From positions 1-55,770 of the forward strand of contig CACELO010000006.1 in assembly GCA_902560445.1 (NCBI GenBank): DNA of 55,770 bases, read 5' to 3'. A program made the position numbers and the translations under genes. Positions 33,601 through 41,489 of the stretch are shown one piece after another. How positions within the stretch are numbered: the first letter of the stretch is position 1; every line of letters starts with the position of its first letter. Source of the stretch: an uncultured Candidatus Poseidoniales archaeon. GTDB lineage: Archaea > Thermoplasmatota > Poseidoniia > Poseidoniales > Thalassarchaeaceae. The notes under the pieces are model-generated. The model saw nothing but the letters and a program-made list of their open reading frames with translations, was not told where the DNA came from and searched no databases.

Positions 33601-34380
33601 TGGTTCAAACATGTTCCTTCCCGCGCCGAATCGCATGTAAGTCAAGGCTCGAAGAATTAAGGCAACACCAAGAGATGCAATCATCATAACTTGTGGGCTT
33701 GCTTGGGTTTTGCGAAACCCTTTGTAGACCAGCCGATCAATGATGATTCCAGCAAAGCCGGTTAGGATAAAGGCGGCAATCAAAGTGAATATCAATACCG
33801 ACCAAGTCAATACTCCTTCTTTGGTTGTAGAAAGACTGGTCATAGGGAAGAAATAGTCACTCCAAATCATAATCATCGAGAGATACATTCCAATCATGAA
33901 TAATTCAGATTGAGCAAAATTACCGTATCTCTGAACCTTGTAGGTCAAGGTCAAACCAATGGCAATCGCCAAGTAAGTAGAAGACCAAGTGAGTGTACCT
34001 GTAGTAATCGATACCAAATCAAGTGTGAATCCAGCACTTGCACCAAGTCCCTGGAGTAGTATATCAAGAGAATAGAAGGTGACTGCTACCATGAAAAATG
34101 GTGATAAAAGCAGAGAAAGTGTCCGGAGGGGGCTACTTGGAACATCGTCAAAAAGCACCTTAATTACAACAAAACCTGCTGTAATTGATTCAATTAACTG
34201 AATCAACCATACCATATCATTTGGCAGTGCGTCCCCCAACAACATGTCTAGGATATTCAAAGATCCGTAGCCATTCAGAGTACCAAGGAAATTCGCATCA
34301 ACAAAAAGTAAAACTGCGAATATGATTCTTCTAACTCCTCTAGGGAGTTCAGAAAATTTGTCTCGAGCATCGTGCAGCAT
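30631..34380 (-). CDS. LivH-LivM permease fusion with long linker
   Basis: A 1249-residue protein uniting both permeases of a branched-chain-amino-acid-type importer. Residues about 100-500 are LivH-like (SIPGAIIGSLVVGFVRAL, GIDRLVYKGFR-like loop, TRLGRRMRAVADNPELA). Inside this part is an approximately 100-residue polar insertion (about 250-345) with two cysteines, placed between helices. Residues about 500-785 are a linker with extra hydrophobic segments and a Lys/Gln/Ser-rich, coiled-coil-like stretch (about 685-755). Residues about 790-1240 are LivM-like (SLNLHTGYTGMVNFG, SPWGRILKAIREDEEVAQ). Normally livH and livM are separate genes of about 300-450 codons. The downstream livG/livF genes are coupled to it. 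The long linker may set subunit geometry or bind a partner; that is inference. Confidence 0.88.
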   Translation of the reverse strand: MLHDARDKFSELPRGVRRIIFAVLLFVDANFLGTLNGYGSLNILDMLLGDALPNDMVWLIQLIESITAGFVVIKVLFDDVPSSPLRTLSLLLSPFFMVAVTFYSLDILLQGLGASAGFTLDLVSITTGTLTWSSTYLAIAIGLTLTYKVQRYGNFAQSELFMIGMYLSMIMIWSDYFFPMTSLSTTKEGVLTWSVLIFTLIAAFILTGFAGIIIDRLVYKGFRKTQASPQVMMIASLGVALILRALTYMRFGAGRNMFEPEGDWRMPNLRWELPTTKMRFNLGERNLEEGRTYTQWTCEETIDETTGEPVLTRIVSDTSKPAIELYDTTADCVTQATTNYAYYKGAVPVVMFSAVLLLMLILNKTRLGRRMRAVADNPELAASSGINVERVHMTSAFLSAGISGMGGAIFALTLRFNPETAFTLLLPSFAIIVLGTIGSIPGAIIGSLVVGFVRALSSPVLIGIGLPLGRSNYSALDGVMPYIFLVAILMIMPEGIGDAYEKWKIDRLRKRKEYDPDKSDKITAALAILPTGIFGLHHWWRNRTDRMQNFSAVAIGAYAFHRFSNFVRRNSFANGCGDVCQDDEFVDSNLAVLTGRNDRALLLEDSPLDESDLLSQKSPPEGLTPAETEIWTTNEVAHMNESWLNQMNFEIDLVNFIVDFGDILWPWAFVLLWVYSIYEGISILQGKYETQSSQNVIAKINEIISSISIKFTKLQTQILLHWSEFDRKHDQIVKQIREKISQSSSDFTSKVSTESGKLYSNILDKLPIGSADDKQNLRSYGRESPIGSWLLFGLLLFILILFLAWLPIAESDDFRFKKVLQVSNVLLTLSIFILMSFSLNLHTGYTGMVNFGVIFFVAIGTITVGILTAPENLHGYDWAILPAVLIALLLAAAFGWALAYPTARLRTDYFAIVTISLGEIVRVLLAGEPLLRVGAVGNAIGISSYPLPFEDMWFCGSETSGPDTNWVSPDACRDDGNLTDTPAYLIGEWLNLGEPAPYMFLLMIMSVIAVILVWILLNRILSSPWGRILKAIREDEEVAQHHGHNVLTHKAASLALGASIAALAGAFWAWKLTGFEPSFMSPARSTFLVWAAFIIGGASNNRGMVVGAFIIVLMEFVFNVLVAGQGSADLPLHTTAARIDSLFEWLILSPWEVVSAFLVAVFIGFAIRSEKILEIGLAGVAVFSFTAIALGQRSIDESFFGGVVSADMLYFKLFLIGCLMLFSLKFNTKGLLPEVPVRPERPKGGEAVE

Positions 34381-34422
34381 ACTACTACACGTACCCTAAG
34401 TTTACAGGAATAAAAAGTTGGG

Positions 34423-34455
34423 GCAGTGCGGCGGGAGAGAATCCCGCCACACTGC
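34423..34455 (-). terminator. Strong terminator-like hairpin between binding protein and permease genes
   Basis: GCAGTG-x-GGCGGGA, loop GAGAA, TCCCGCC-x-CACTGC: a 13-bp stem with a single C/A mismatch. On the transcribed (minus) strand it is followed by CCCCAACTTTTTATTCC, a T5 run. It starts 14 bases after the stop of the solute-binding protein gene and lies 43 bases before the permease start. It looks like a partial terminator that would yield more binding protein than permease mRNA. Confidence 0.7.
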
Positions 34456-34468
34456 TTTACGTCCCTAA

Positions 34469-37400
34469 TCAAGCGGAAGTGATACCGTTGACTGGGTCCC
34501 AGTTTCTTGTACAATCGTACGAGACTGAGTCGTCGCTTGCGTCGTGAGAGAACTCCCCGACACAGAAGCCAGCTGCAGGAACGTCTCCGTTCGCTTCGAA
34601 GCTGAGCGTTCCGCTAGCGCCGTCCCAGCCTTGACCTACTGCCATTACTGCCATTCCAGCGTCTAGTCCAGGTGTGGACAGAGCTGTGAAAGCAGCGAAT
34701 GCCATGATGGTCACTGCATCGAATGCCTCAGCGGTGTAGATACCGCCAGCACAGTCTGGGTTCGCTGCACATAGGGCAGCAAAGACCTGTCCGACTTCTG
34801 ATAAAGCTCCAGCCGCGGCAGGCTTGGTAGCGATTACTCCGTGGACAAGTGACTTGTCAGACATGTCTGCTGCAAGTCCTTCCTCTGCAATTCCATCAGC
34901 ACCGTAGATAGCACCAGTGTATCCCTGAGTTGCCATCTCTTCGATTAGAGCTGCTCCGTCAGTAGCGTAGGAGACCATCATAACTGATGTGCATCCGTCG
35001 TTCATGACTGAAGCAACTGCTGCCGAGAAGTCAGTTGTTGTCTCCTCGTAACCAATCTGTGTACAGATAGATGCTGAATCCATGTTAGCAACGAATGCAT
35101 CAGCAAGACCTGATCCGTATGCGTTAGTCATGTGAACTACTGCAACATTGTCCATACCGTCTGCGGTCATTACGTCAGCAACTACTGAGCCCTGGAACGC
35201 ATCGCTTGGTACGACACGGAAGAATCCAGGGTAAGCGGTTCCATCGGATAGAGCAGGGCTTGTGCTCGCGTACGAAATCTGAGGGATTCCGGCAGCGGCC
35301 AAGATTGCGTTTGCACCCATGGATGCACCGGAACAAGCTGCTCCTACTGCACCCCATACACCTGCGTCAACTAGGGCTTGACCTGCGTCTCCACCCATGT
35401 CACCGTCACAGCCGGAGTCAGCGTATACAAGTTCGAACTGAACATCACTGCTGTATCCGATAGTGTTGGCTAGGCCAATAGCTATCTGAGATGCTGCAAC
35501 GAATCCAGGCCCGTATACTGCGATAGGTCCAGTTGCATCATTCAAGAATCCAATCTTGACTGTTACACCTGCGTATGGTGCCGCAGTTACTCCTGCATCA
35601 CTACCAGCTTCCCACATTCGGTCACAGTTGAAGTACTGGCCGTATGTTGGTACGTGGTGGAAAGTACAGACATCATAACCTGAGCCACCGACATCACCGT
35701 TGTCTAGGAAAGTGTGTGTTCCACTCTCTCCAGCATAGCCGTCACCGACCATACCGATGTGTGTAGCCATATTAGCACCATCTTCATGCATTGCAGCGTG
35801 ACCAATCATCATGACTGCGTCGTATGCCTCTGCGGTGAAGATACCAGTTGAACAGACATCGTCTGCTGCACAAGCGTCAGTGAAAGCGGTTGAACCGCCA
35901 GCTGGGGCTGCTCGAGGTCGTGTGACCTGAATGCCGTTTGCTGCTGCAGGCTGTGTGTAGTCGTTCAGTGCTGCTTCTCCAGCCATACCGTCTGCGCTGA
36001 AGATTGGGATTGTTGCACCCATTACAGCCATTGTCTCTACGATCATAGCACCATCAGAGGAGTACGCTCCTAGGAATACTGAGTCACATCCAGCATCCAC
36101 AACTGCCTGAACAGCAGCTTGGAAGTCAGTTGCGGTCTCTTCGTATCCGGACTGTAGACAGACATTGTCTGCCCCTAGATTTGCTGCGACTGCATCTGCG
36201 AGACCTGCACCATATGCGTTAGTCATGTGAACAATAGCGGTGTTGGATACTCCGCTTGCTCCAATCATATCAGCTGCGGCTTGGCCCTGCAGTCCGTCAC
36301 TTGGTACGATTCTGTAGAAGTGAGGGTATGCAGTGGCGTCGCTTAGTGCTGGGGATGTGCTAGCGTAGGATACCATTGGGATTCCTGCAGCCGAAAGGAC
36401 TGCGTTTGCACCCATTGATGCCCCTGAGCAAGCAGCACCAGCTACTGCAACAACTCCCGCGTCCACGAGGGACTGAGCTGCTGTACCAGCCGCTGTACCG
36501 TCGCATCCGGAATCCGCCTCAATAACTTCGAAGACGTAATCGTCTCCCATTGCATTGAGGTCAGCCATTGCTGCTCCCCACGCGAAGGTGAATGGAGCTG
36601 CGAACTGGGAAATTGGACCAGATGCATCGTTTAGGAATCCTAGCTTGATAGTTACAGCTGGGTCTTCTGGGGCGACGAACATTGGGTTGTCGGTTCCCAT
36701 GTAGAAAGCTGCGATTTCATCAACTAGAGCGTTTGCAATATCGACATCGAATCCTACAGCGTTACCGTTCTCATCCAAGTTCTCGAATGGAGGGTATGCT
36801 GTATCTGAGCAGAATTTTAGAGATCCTGACTCAAGCACTGAAGATAGTGTTGAGCCCTCGCTAGGTGAAGCTGGGTAAGCTACTGCGGTGTTCTCGTCAC
36901 GGTCATCTGTTAGGACAACAGATCCCTCGAACCAGGCACCAAAGATAGCGTCGTACTCACCGGAGTCAACAATTGCAGTGATAGCAACGTTGAGTGCGTC
37001 GAGTAGCTCGCCTGAATCTTCACGTACTGCGATTCCGAAGGTCTCGTCAGAGAATGTGGTCATCAGGTCACCTGAAAGTGCCAATACTGGGGAATCTCCC
37101 ATAGCATAGTCAGCTTCGCCGTTGGATACTGCTGCAGTTACTGATGGGAAATCATCGTAAGCAACAATTGTAGCCATAGCCAAATTATCCTGAGCATAAA
37201 GATCGGATGTAGTTCCAGACTGAACTGCGATGGTTGTACCAGCAGCATTCAGTTCTGAGACGTCCGAGATTGACGCTGATCCAGCAGCACCGATTACACC
37301 TTGGCTACTTGTGTAGTAACCGCGAGTGAAATCGACTACTTGGTCGCGCTCATCCGTCTTTGTCATGGCAGAGATAATGGCATCACACATCTCACCGTCA

Positions 37401-37579
37401 TTCAAGTTTGGAATGATAGGGTCCCAAGCGGAAGTGACTATGTCAGCCGTAATATCGGCGGCTGGCATTAATTCCCACTCCTCTACTGGGTCCTCATCGT
37501 CCCCACCCAGACAACCTGCGAGTGATGCCGCAAGCATACTGAGTGTCATCAGCATTGCAATCATTTTCTTATCTAACAT
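34469..37579 (-). CDS. Composite solute-binding lipoprotein: permuted type-2 domain plus two LivK-type domains
   Basis: A 1036-residue lipoprotein; signal with lipobox SLAGC (Cys about 22). Residues about 40-290 are a SBP_bac_3-like type-2 binding domain in changed order. It opens with the second half-motif SAWDPIIPNLNDGEMCDAII, runs through VDFTRGYYTS, IAVQSGTTSDLY and EADYAMGDSPVL, and ends with the piece that normally comes first, LKFCSDTAYPPFENLDENG and GFDVDIANALV. Two LivK-like type-1 domains follow at about 311-660 and 671-1036, both starting VT(I/V)K(L/I)GFLNDA(S/T)GPI and sharing GAACSGASMGANA and SYASTSPALSD. They should bind amino acids or similar compounds. The gene leads the transporter operon and is separated from the permease by a hairpin. 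Confidence 0.88.
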   Translation of the reverse strand: MLDKKMIAMLMTLSMLAASLAGCLGGDDEDPVEEWELMPAADITADIVTSAWDPIIPNLNDGEMCDAIISAMTKTDERDQVVDFTRGYYTSSQGVIGAAGSASISDVSELNAAGTTIAVQSGTTSDLYAQDNLAMATIVAYDDFPSVTAAVSNGEADYAMGDSPVLALSGDLMTTFSDETFGIAVREDSGELLDALNVAITAIVDSGEYDAIFGAWFEGSVVLTDDRDENTAVAYPASPSEGSTLSSVLESGSLKFCSDTAYPPFENLDENGNAVGFDVDIANALVDEIAAFYMGTDNPMFVAPEDPAVTIKLGFLNDASGPISQFAAPFTFAWGAAMADLNAMGDDYVFEVIEADSGCDGTAAGTAAQSLVDAGVVAVAGAACSGASMGANAVLSAAGIPMVSYASTSPALSDATAYPHFYRIVPSDGLQGQAAADMIGASGVSNTAIVHMTNAYGAGLADAVAANLGADNVCLQSGYEETATDFQAAVQAVVDAGCDSVFLGAYSSDGAMIVETMAVMGATIPIFSADGMAGEAALNDYTQPAAANGIQVTRPRAAPAGGSTAFTDACAADDVCSTGIFTAEAYDAVMMIGHAAMHEDGANMATHIGMVGDGYAGESGTHTFLDNGDVGGSGYDVCTFHHVPTYGQYFNCDRMWEAGSDAGVTAAPYAGVTVKIGFLNDATGPIAVYGPGFVAASQIAIGLANTIGYSSDVQFELVYADSGCDGDMGGDAGQALVDAGVWGAVGAACSGASMGANAILAAAGIPQISYASTSPALSDGTAYPGFFRVVPSDAFQGSVVADVMTADGMDNVAVVHMTNAYGSGLADAFVANMDSASICTQIGYEETTTDFSAAVASVMNDGCTSVMMVSYATDGAALIEEMATQGYTGAIYGADGIAEEGLAADMSDKSLVHGVIATKPAAAGALSEVGQVFAALCAANPDCAGGIYTAEAFDAVTIMAFAAFTALSTPGLDAGMAVMAVGQGWDGASGTLSFEANGDVPAAGFCVGEFSHDASDDSVSYDCTRNWDPVNGITSA

Positions 37580-37596
37580 AGCGTGTCTACGCTCCT
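37580..37596 (-). promoter_or_regulatory. Ribosome-binding site with hairpin between Shine-Dalgarno and ATG
   Basis: On the minus strand the leader reads AAGGAG, then a 5-bp inverted repeat AGCGT-AGAC-ACGCT, then directly the ATG of the binding-protein gene. The last two bases of the AGGAG motif form part of the stem. The linear spacing is 12 bases, longer than usual; folding would bring motif and start codon together or partly hide the motif. Confidence 0.45.
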
Positions 37597-37855
37597 TAGC
37601 CCTCTTTCGTGGTAATGTGGCCGTTATAGTAGTTCTCTTATTGGATTCGAAAGATTATGTTTCCGATAGTTTTTCTAAAATGGGTCACTAATCCCCTTTT
37701 TCGTAATTTTACTGCAAATATTGTACAAATTTAAGAAAAATAACAAAATTCACCTCATACATAGTATGGTATATATTTTATGTAATTAATTGAGATTAGA
37801 GTATTTGTAATTTTGATACCGATTTAATCATCTACCTTGAACTACTGGTTACACT
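37597..37855. promoter_or_regulatory. A+T-rich divergent promoter region
   Basis: About 260 bases between the transporter operon (minus) and purM (plus). The stretch 37700-37830 is strongly A+T rich, with TATATATTTTATGTAATTAA at 37771-37790 and GATTTAATC at 37821-37829, about 27-35 bases before the purM start, as for a leaderless archaeal transcript. For the minus strand, CTTAAATTTG (about 37725-37734) is a candidate TATA element, implying a leader of over 100 bases. No small gene or RNA is recognisable. Confidence 0.4.
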
Positions 37856-38974
37856 GTGGATGACATTCCGATGGACTACGCAACCAGCGGAGTAGATATC
37901 GATGCTGAAGGGGTCGCGATTGCTAGCCTAATCGGTTCTCTAAGTGGTTCTGTCAGAAAGCCGGGGACTAGAGGCGCTCCTGTGCCTTTACCAGGTGGAT
38001 TTGGAGGTATAATCGAGTTTGAGAACTCTCGATTGGCCTTAGCGACGGATGGAGTCGGTTCTAAACTACAATTAGCGAATAAGCTTGGTCGATATCAAGG
38101 AGTTGGGATTGATTGTGTGGCTATGAATGTGAATGATTTGCTTTGTGTGGGAGCTGAGCCTTTAGCATTTGTAGATTATATCGCAGTGCCAGAAACCGAC
38201 CCAGGAACTCATTCCGTTATCGGTGGCTCCCTTGCAGAAGCATGCCGTCGAGCGCGGATTACTCTTGCAGGAGGAGAGACGGCAACTCTTCCAGGCATAG
38301 TAACTGAATTGGACCTCTCAGGTACTGCTCTTGGATGGTTCCCAGCTGGTGAAGCAATAACCGGTGAAAACCTAGAGGCGGGTGATGTCATAATCGGTCT
38401 ACCAAGCAGTGGAGTTCATTCCAATGGCTACACATTGCTGAGAGCAATTATCGAGAAGTCTGGTTTGTCACTAGGTGATACTGCGCCGTTCGATACAAAT
38501 CATCAGGGAAGAGAAATCGAAGGCGCGAGTGAATCCGGTGCAACCTTGGGAGAAGTTCTGTTGAATCCCACTAGAATCTACGTTGACCCAATCATCGATT
38601 TGATTGATTCATGTCGGAAAGGGGCTGGCCCTTGTGCCTCTGGAGATCTCAAGGCAATTGCACACATTACTGGTGGTGGCCTATCGAATTTATTGCGATT
38701 ACACGATAGTTTGGGGTGGCATATTTCGAACCCATTACCTATTCCACCTGAATTCAATTGGATGGCTGAAACTGGACCTGTTGAAAAATTGGAAATGCAT
38801 AGAGTATTCAACATGGGAATGGGTATGTGTATCGCTGTATCTGCAGAGGTTGCTGAAACCGTGGAAAATTGGCTTACTGAGAGGCTGTCCGGCACTAGAA
38901 TAGTAGGGGTTGTATGCGATGATGGTCATCGAGTAACTCACGCTGATTCTGAGATTGTTTTCGAGCACTACTGA
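37856..38974 (+). CDS. purM: Phosphoribosylformylglycinamidine cyclo-ligase
   Basis: A 372-residue PurM (AIR synthetase), which closes the imidazole ring of 5-aminoimidazole ribotide in de novo purine synthesis using ATP. Signature parts: YATSGVDIDAEG at the start, LALATDGVGSKLQLA, GIDCVAMNVNDLLCVGAEPL, ITLAGGETATLPG, VIIGLPSSGVHSNGYTLLR and the late HITGGGLSNLLR. The length is slightly above the bacterial 345. The start may be GTG at 37856 or ATG at 37871; neither has a Shine-Dalgarno motif. The trm1 gene follows after 33 bases. Confidence 0.95.
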   Translation: MDDIPMDYATSGVDIDAEGVAIASLIGSLSGSVRKPGTRGAPVPLPGGFGGIIEFENSRLALATDGVGSKLQLANKLGRYQGVGIDCVAMNVNDLLCVGAEPLAFVDYIAVPETDPGTHSVIGGSLAEACRRARITLAGGETATLPGIVTELDLSGTALGWFPAGEAITGENLEAGDVIIGLPSSGVHSNGYTLLRAIIEKSGLSLGDTAPFDTNHQGREIEGASESGATLGEVLLNPTRIYVDPIIDLIDSCRKGAGPCASGDLKAIAHITGGGLSNLLRLHDSLGWHISNPLPIPPEFNWMAETGPVEKLEMHRVFNMGMGMCIAVSAEVAETVENWLTERLSGTRIVGVVCDDGHRVTHADSEIVFEHY

Positions 38975-39007
38975 TTCACATGCGAGAGTAGTCAAGCCAA
39001 TGTGTGA

Positions 39008-40354
39008 GTGTTGACTCGCGATGTCGTGGAAAACAATCTACCACTCGATTTGCCGGGCCTTGTACACAGGGAAGGAAGGACTCTGACAAGGGTCACTGAT
39101 TTACCCGATTCGAACAAAAAAGGGCCAAGTTCGAAAAATGCTGGCTTCGTATTTCATAATCCTGCGATGGCGGGGTCGAGAACTCGTAGCGTACTCTTGA
39201 TGGCGCATGCGATTGAATCTGGAATTCTAGGGGATTCTAAAGTTCGAGCTCTTGACGGATTGAGTGCTTCTGGTTTGAGAGCCAGAAGATGGTTGAACGA
39301 ACTGCCAGAAGAGGCAGCATCCCGTCTTATCGCAACCGTCGGTGATATGGACCAAAATGCATTGGATTGGGCTATGGCCACCGAGTCAGAATTTTCATCT
39401 GAAAATGGAGAATTGGTTCCTCTCCTAGGAGACCTACGAACCAGTGTTTTATCTCAAGGATGGCACTGGATTGATATCGATCCTTTTGGCTCACCGGTTC
39501 CTTTCTTAGATACCGCGATTCAGGCTCTTGCTCGACGTGGGGTATTGGAAGTTAGTGCAACTGATACCGCTGCATTGAGCGGCTCTTCTAAGAATCCACT
39601 AATGCGCAGATATGGTGCTAGGGTGCGTCTTGACAAACTCAAGCACGATTCTGGTCTACGGGTTCTGATGGCAACAGTCGCGCGCGCTGCTGCGCGGCAC
39701 GACCGTAGTATCGAACCTCTTCTTTCAATCTGGGATTCGCACCACCTTCGGGTCTCGGTTCGTGTGAGGAAAGTTATGCAGGGAGCGAATAATGTGGAGA
39801 CATCTTTGGGTTGGCGAATTTTCTCTCCTACCAAAGATGAAGTTGAGGCGTCTATTTCAGCTGGATTCTTGCCGCCAGAAGATTCCGGTGAGTTGCCGAT
39901 TCGTTGTTTCCTTCCACTTTCGCATCCAGTCGGTCGAGAAGATACCAGGGTCTCGGGTCCGATGTGGATTGGCCAAATGGGTGATGCTGAAACTATGGCT
40001 TCCATGACTGAAGAAAGCGTATTGCAAATGTGCGCACCAACTTTTGAGGAGGCCGATATTGCTGGTTGGTCGCAAACGGATTTTGAGGCTGAAACCCGGA
40101 GGCTGATAAGAGCAATCCGTCATATCTCGGAAGAAGCAACTGTGATTTCTGGGCATCATCTAATAGCTGTCGATGAGTTGGCGAGTTGGCAAGAAAAGGG
40201 ATCCCCACCCAGCCCTAGGAGAATGGTAGAATTACTAAAACAAAAGGGGCACAGTGCGGCGATTTCTCATTATGCAGAGCCCTCATTGAGGACAGACGCT
40301 CCTTGGGCTGATATCGTAGCCGCATTGAGGGAAGTTTCAGCCACCAATGTATGA
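39008..40354 (+). CDS. trm1: tRNA (guanine26-N2)-dimethyltransferase
   Basis: A 448-residue Trm1, the SAM-dependent enzyme that makes N2,N2-dimethylguanosine at position 26 of tRNA. Motifs: VFHNPAMAGSRTRSV (usual FYNPxMxxNRD), VRALDGLSASGLRARRW for SAM, GDMDQNALDWA, and the diagnostic DIDPFGSPVPFLDTAIQAL with VLEVSATDTAALSGS. The C-terminal domain follows after about residue 270. The start is GTG at 39008, next to TTG. The 3' end overlaps the convergent moaA gene by 18 bases. Confidence 0.93.
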   Translation: MLTRDVVENNLPLDLPGLVHREGRTLTRVTDLPDSNKKGPSSKNAGFVFHNPAMAGSRTRSVLLMAHAIESGILGDSKVRALDGLSASGLRARRWLNELPEEAASRLIATVGDMDQNALDWAMATESEFSSENGELVPLLGDLRTSVLSQGWHWIDIDPFGSPVPFLDTAIQALARRGVLEVSATDTAALSGSSKNPLMRRYGARVRLDKLKHDSGLRVLMATVARAAARHDRSIEPLLSIWDSHHLRVSVRVRKVMQGANNVETSLGWRIFSPTKDEVEASISAGFLPPEDSGELPIRCFLPLSHPVGREDTRVSGPMWIGQMGDAETMASMTEESVLQMCAPTFEEADIAGWSQTDFEAETRRLIRAIRHISEEATVISGHHLIAVDELASWQEKGSPPSPRRMVELLKQKGHSAAISHYAEPSLRTDAPWADIVAALREVSATNV

Positions 40355-41344
40355 CATCTCAATCCTTGGCAAGGCCGACGTTTCCTCTGAGCGTAACTCG
40401 GAATATCTATCAGCGCGACGTTTCCATATCGCAGCAATAGCCGCCGTAAGATCACCTCCATCTACGTCGTGTATTAGTGCCCGTAGGTCATGCCCTCCCG
40501 AAGCGAAGAGGCAAGTGAAGAGACGCCCGTCAGCAGAAATCCTAGCGCGAACGCAATCTCCACAAAATGGTTCACTTACTGATGAAATTAAACCGATTTC
40601 TCCTGAACCATCTGAGTGACTCCAACGTACTGCTACGTCGGAAGGCCTTTCAGATTCCATCGGGACTAAATCAAACTCTTTTTGCAGATGATTCAGAAGA
40701 TCTCTGCTAGGGATTACTTCTCCTAATGTCCAACCATTGGTACGACCAACATCCATGAATTCAATGAAGCGAACGATTACTCCTGTATCCCTGAAATGAT
40801 GTACCAATTTACTCGCTTGTTCTTCATTTACCCCTCTCCTGATTACACAATTTACCTTGATTGGAGACAAGCCCGCCTCTCTTGCCGCTTCTATTCCATC
40901 TAGAATATGAGCAACAGTTACTGAAGAGTCGCTCATCTGCTGATGAACGTCTTCGTCAATAGCGTCTAAGCTGATTGTAACTCGTTTCAAACCTGCCTTT
41001 GAGAGGTCCTGAGCATGGCGTCGTAGAAGTGAACCATTCGTAGTTAGAGCAATATCGACTCCTGCGTCAGACAGTCGATTCACCAAATCAGAAAGGTCAG
41101 GTCTTAGCAATGGTTCTCCGCCAGTTAACCTGACTTTATCCAAACCAAGAGGTACACAAGCCCTCACAACCTTTTCTATTTCATCGAATGAAAGAAATGC
41201 TCGTCGAGGAAGGAAAGTATGTTGATCGCCGAATCTCTCTCGAGGCATACAATATGGACAACGAAAGTTGCACCTGTCGGTCACCGAAATACGCAGATCA
41301 CGGAGTTGTCTTCCTAGTCGGTCGGTGACCTCCTCCTGCGCCAT
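40337..41344 (-). CDS. moaA: GTP 3',8-cyclase MoaA
   Basis: A 335-residue radical SAM enzyme, first step of molybdopterin cofactor synthesis. N-terminal cluster motif DRCNFRCPYCMPRE (CX3CX2C) near residue 25, KVRLTGGEPLLR, VTISLDAID, and the second C-terminal cluster FCGDCVRARISADGRLFTCLF. It ends in the conserved GG dipeptide (MSYIGG) needed for activity. No other moa gene is in the window. It overlaps trm1 tail to tail and is divergent from the Nfu gene. Confidence 0.95.
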   Translation of the reverse strand: MAQEEVTDRLGRQLRDLRISVTDRCNFRCPYCMPRERFGDQHTFLPRRAFLSFDEIEKVVRACVPLGLDKVRLTGGEPLLRPDLSDLVNRLSDAGVDIALTTNGSLLRRHAQDLSKAGLKRVTISLDAIDEDVHQQMSDSSVTVAHILDGIEAAREAGLSPIKVNCVIRRGVNEEQASKLVHHFRDTGVIVRFIEFMDVGRTNGWTLGEVIPSRDLLNHLQKEFDLVPMESERPSDVAVRWSHSDGSGEIGLISSVSEPFCGDCVRARISADGRLFTCLFASGGHDLRALIHDVDGGDLTAAIAAIWKRRADRYSELRSEETSALPRIEMSYIGG

Positions 41345-41489
41345 GACTTATGCTCACACCTAATGTCTCAAAGGCTTGCTGATGGAGTTAGGAGACTTAG
41401 CGAGTTGATTTCTGCTTTAGTTTCAGTTTGTTTACCATCTTCTCGCCCGCAGGTTGAAGACGGGTGGGCGTCTGAAAGGGTCGAAGGAC

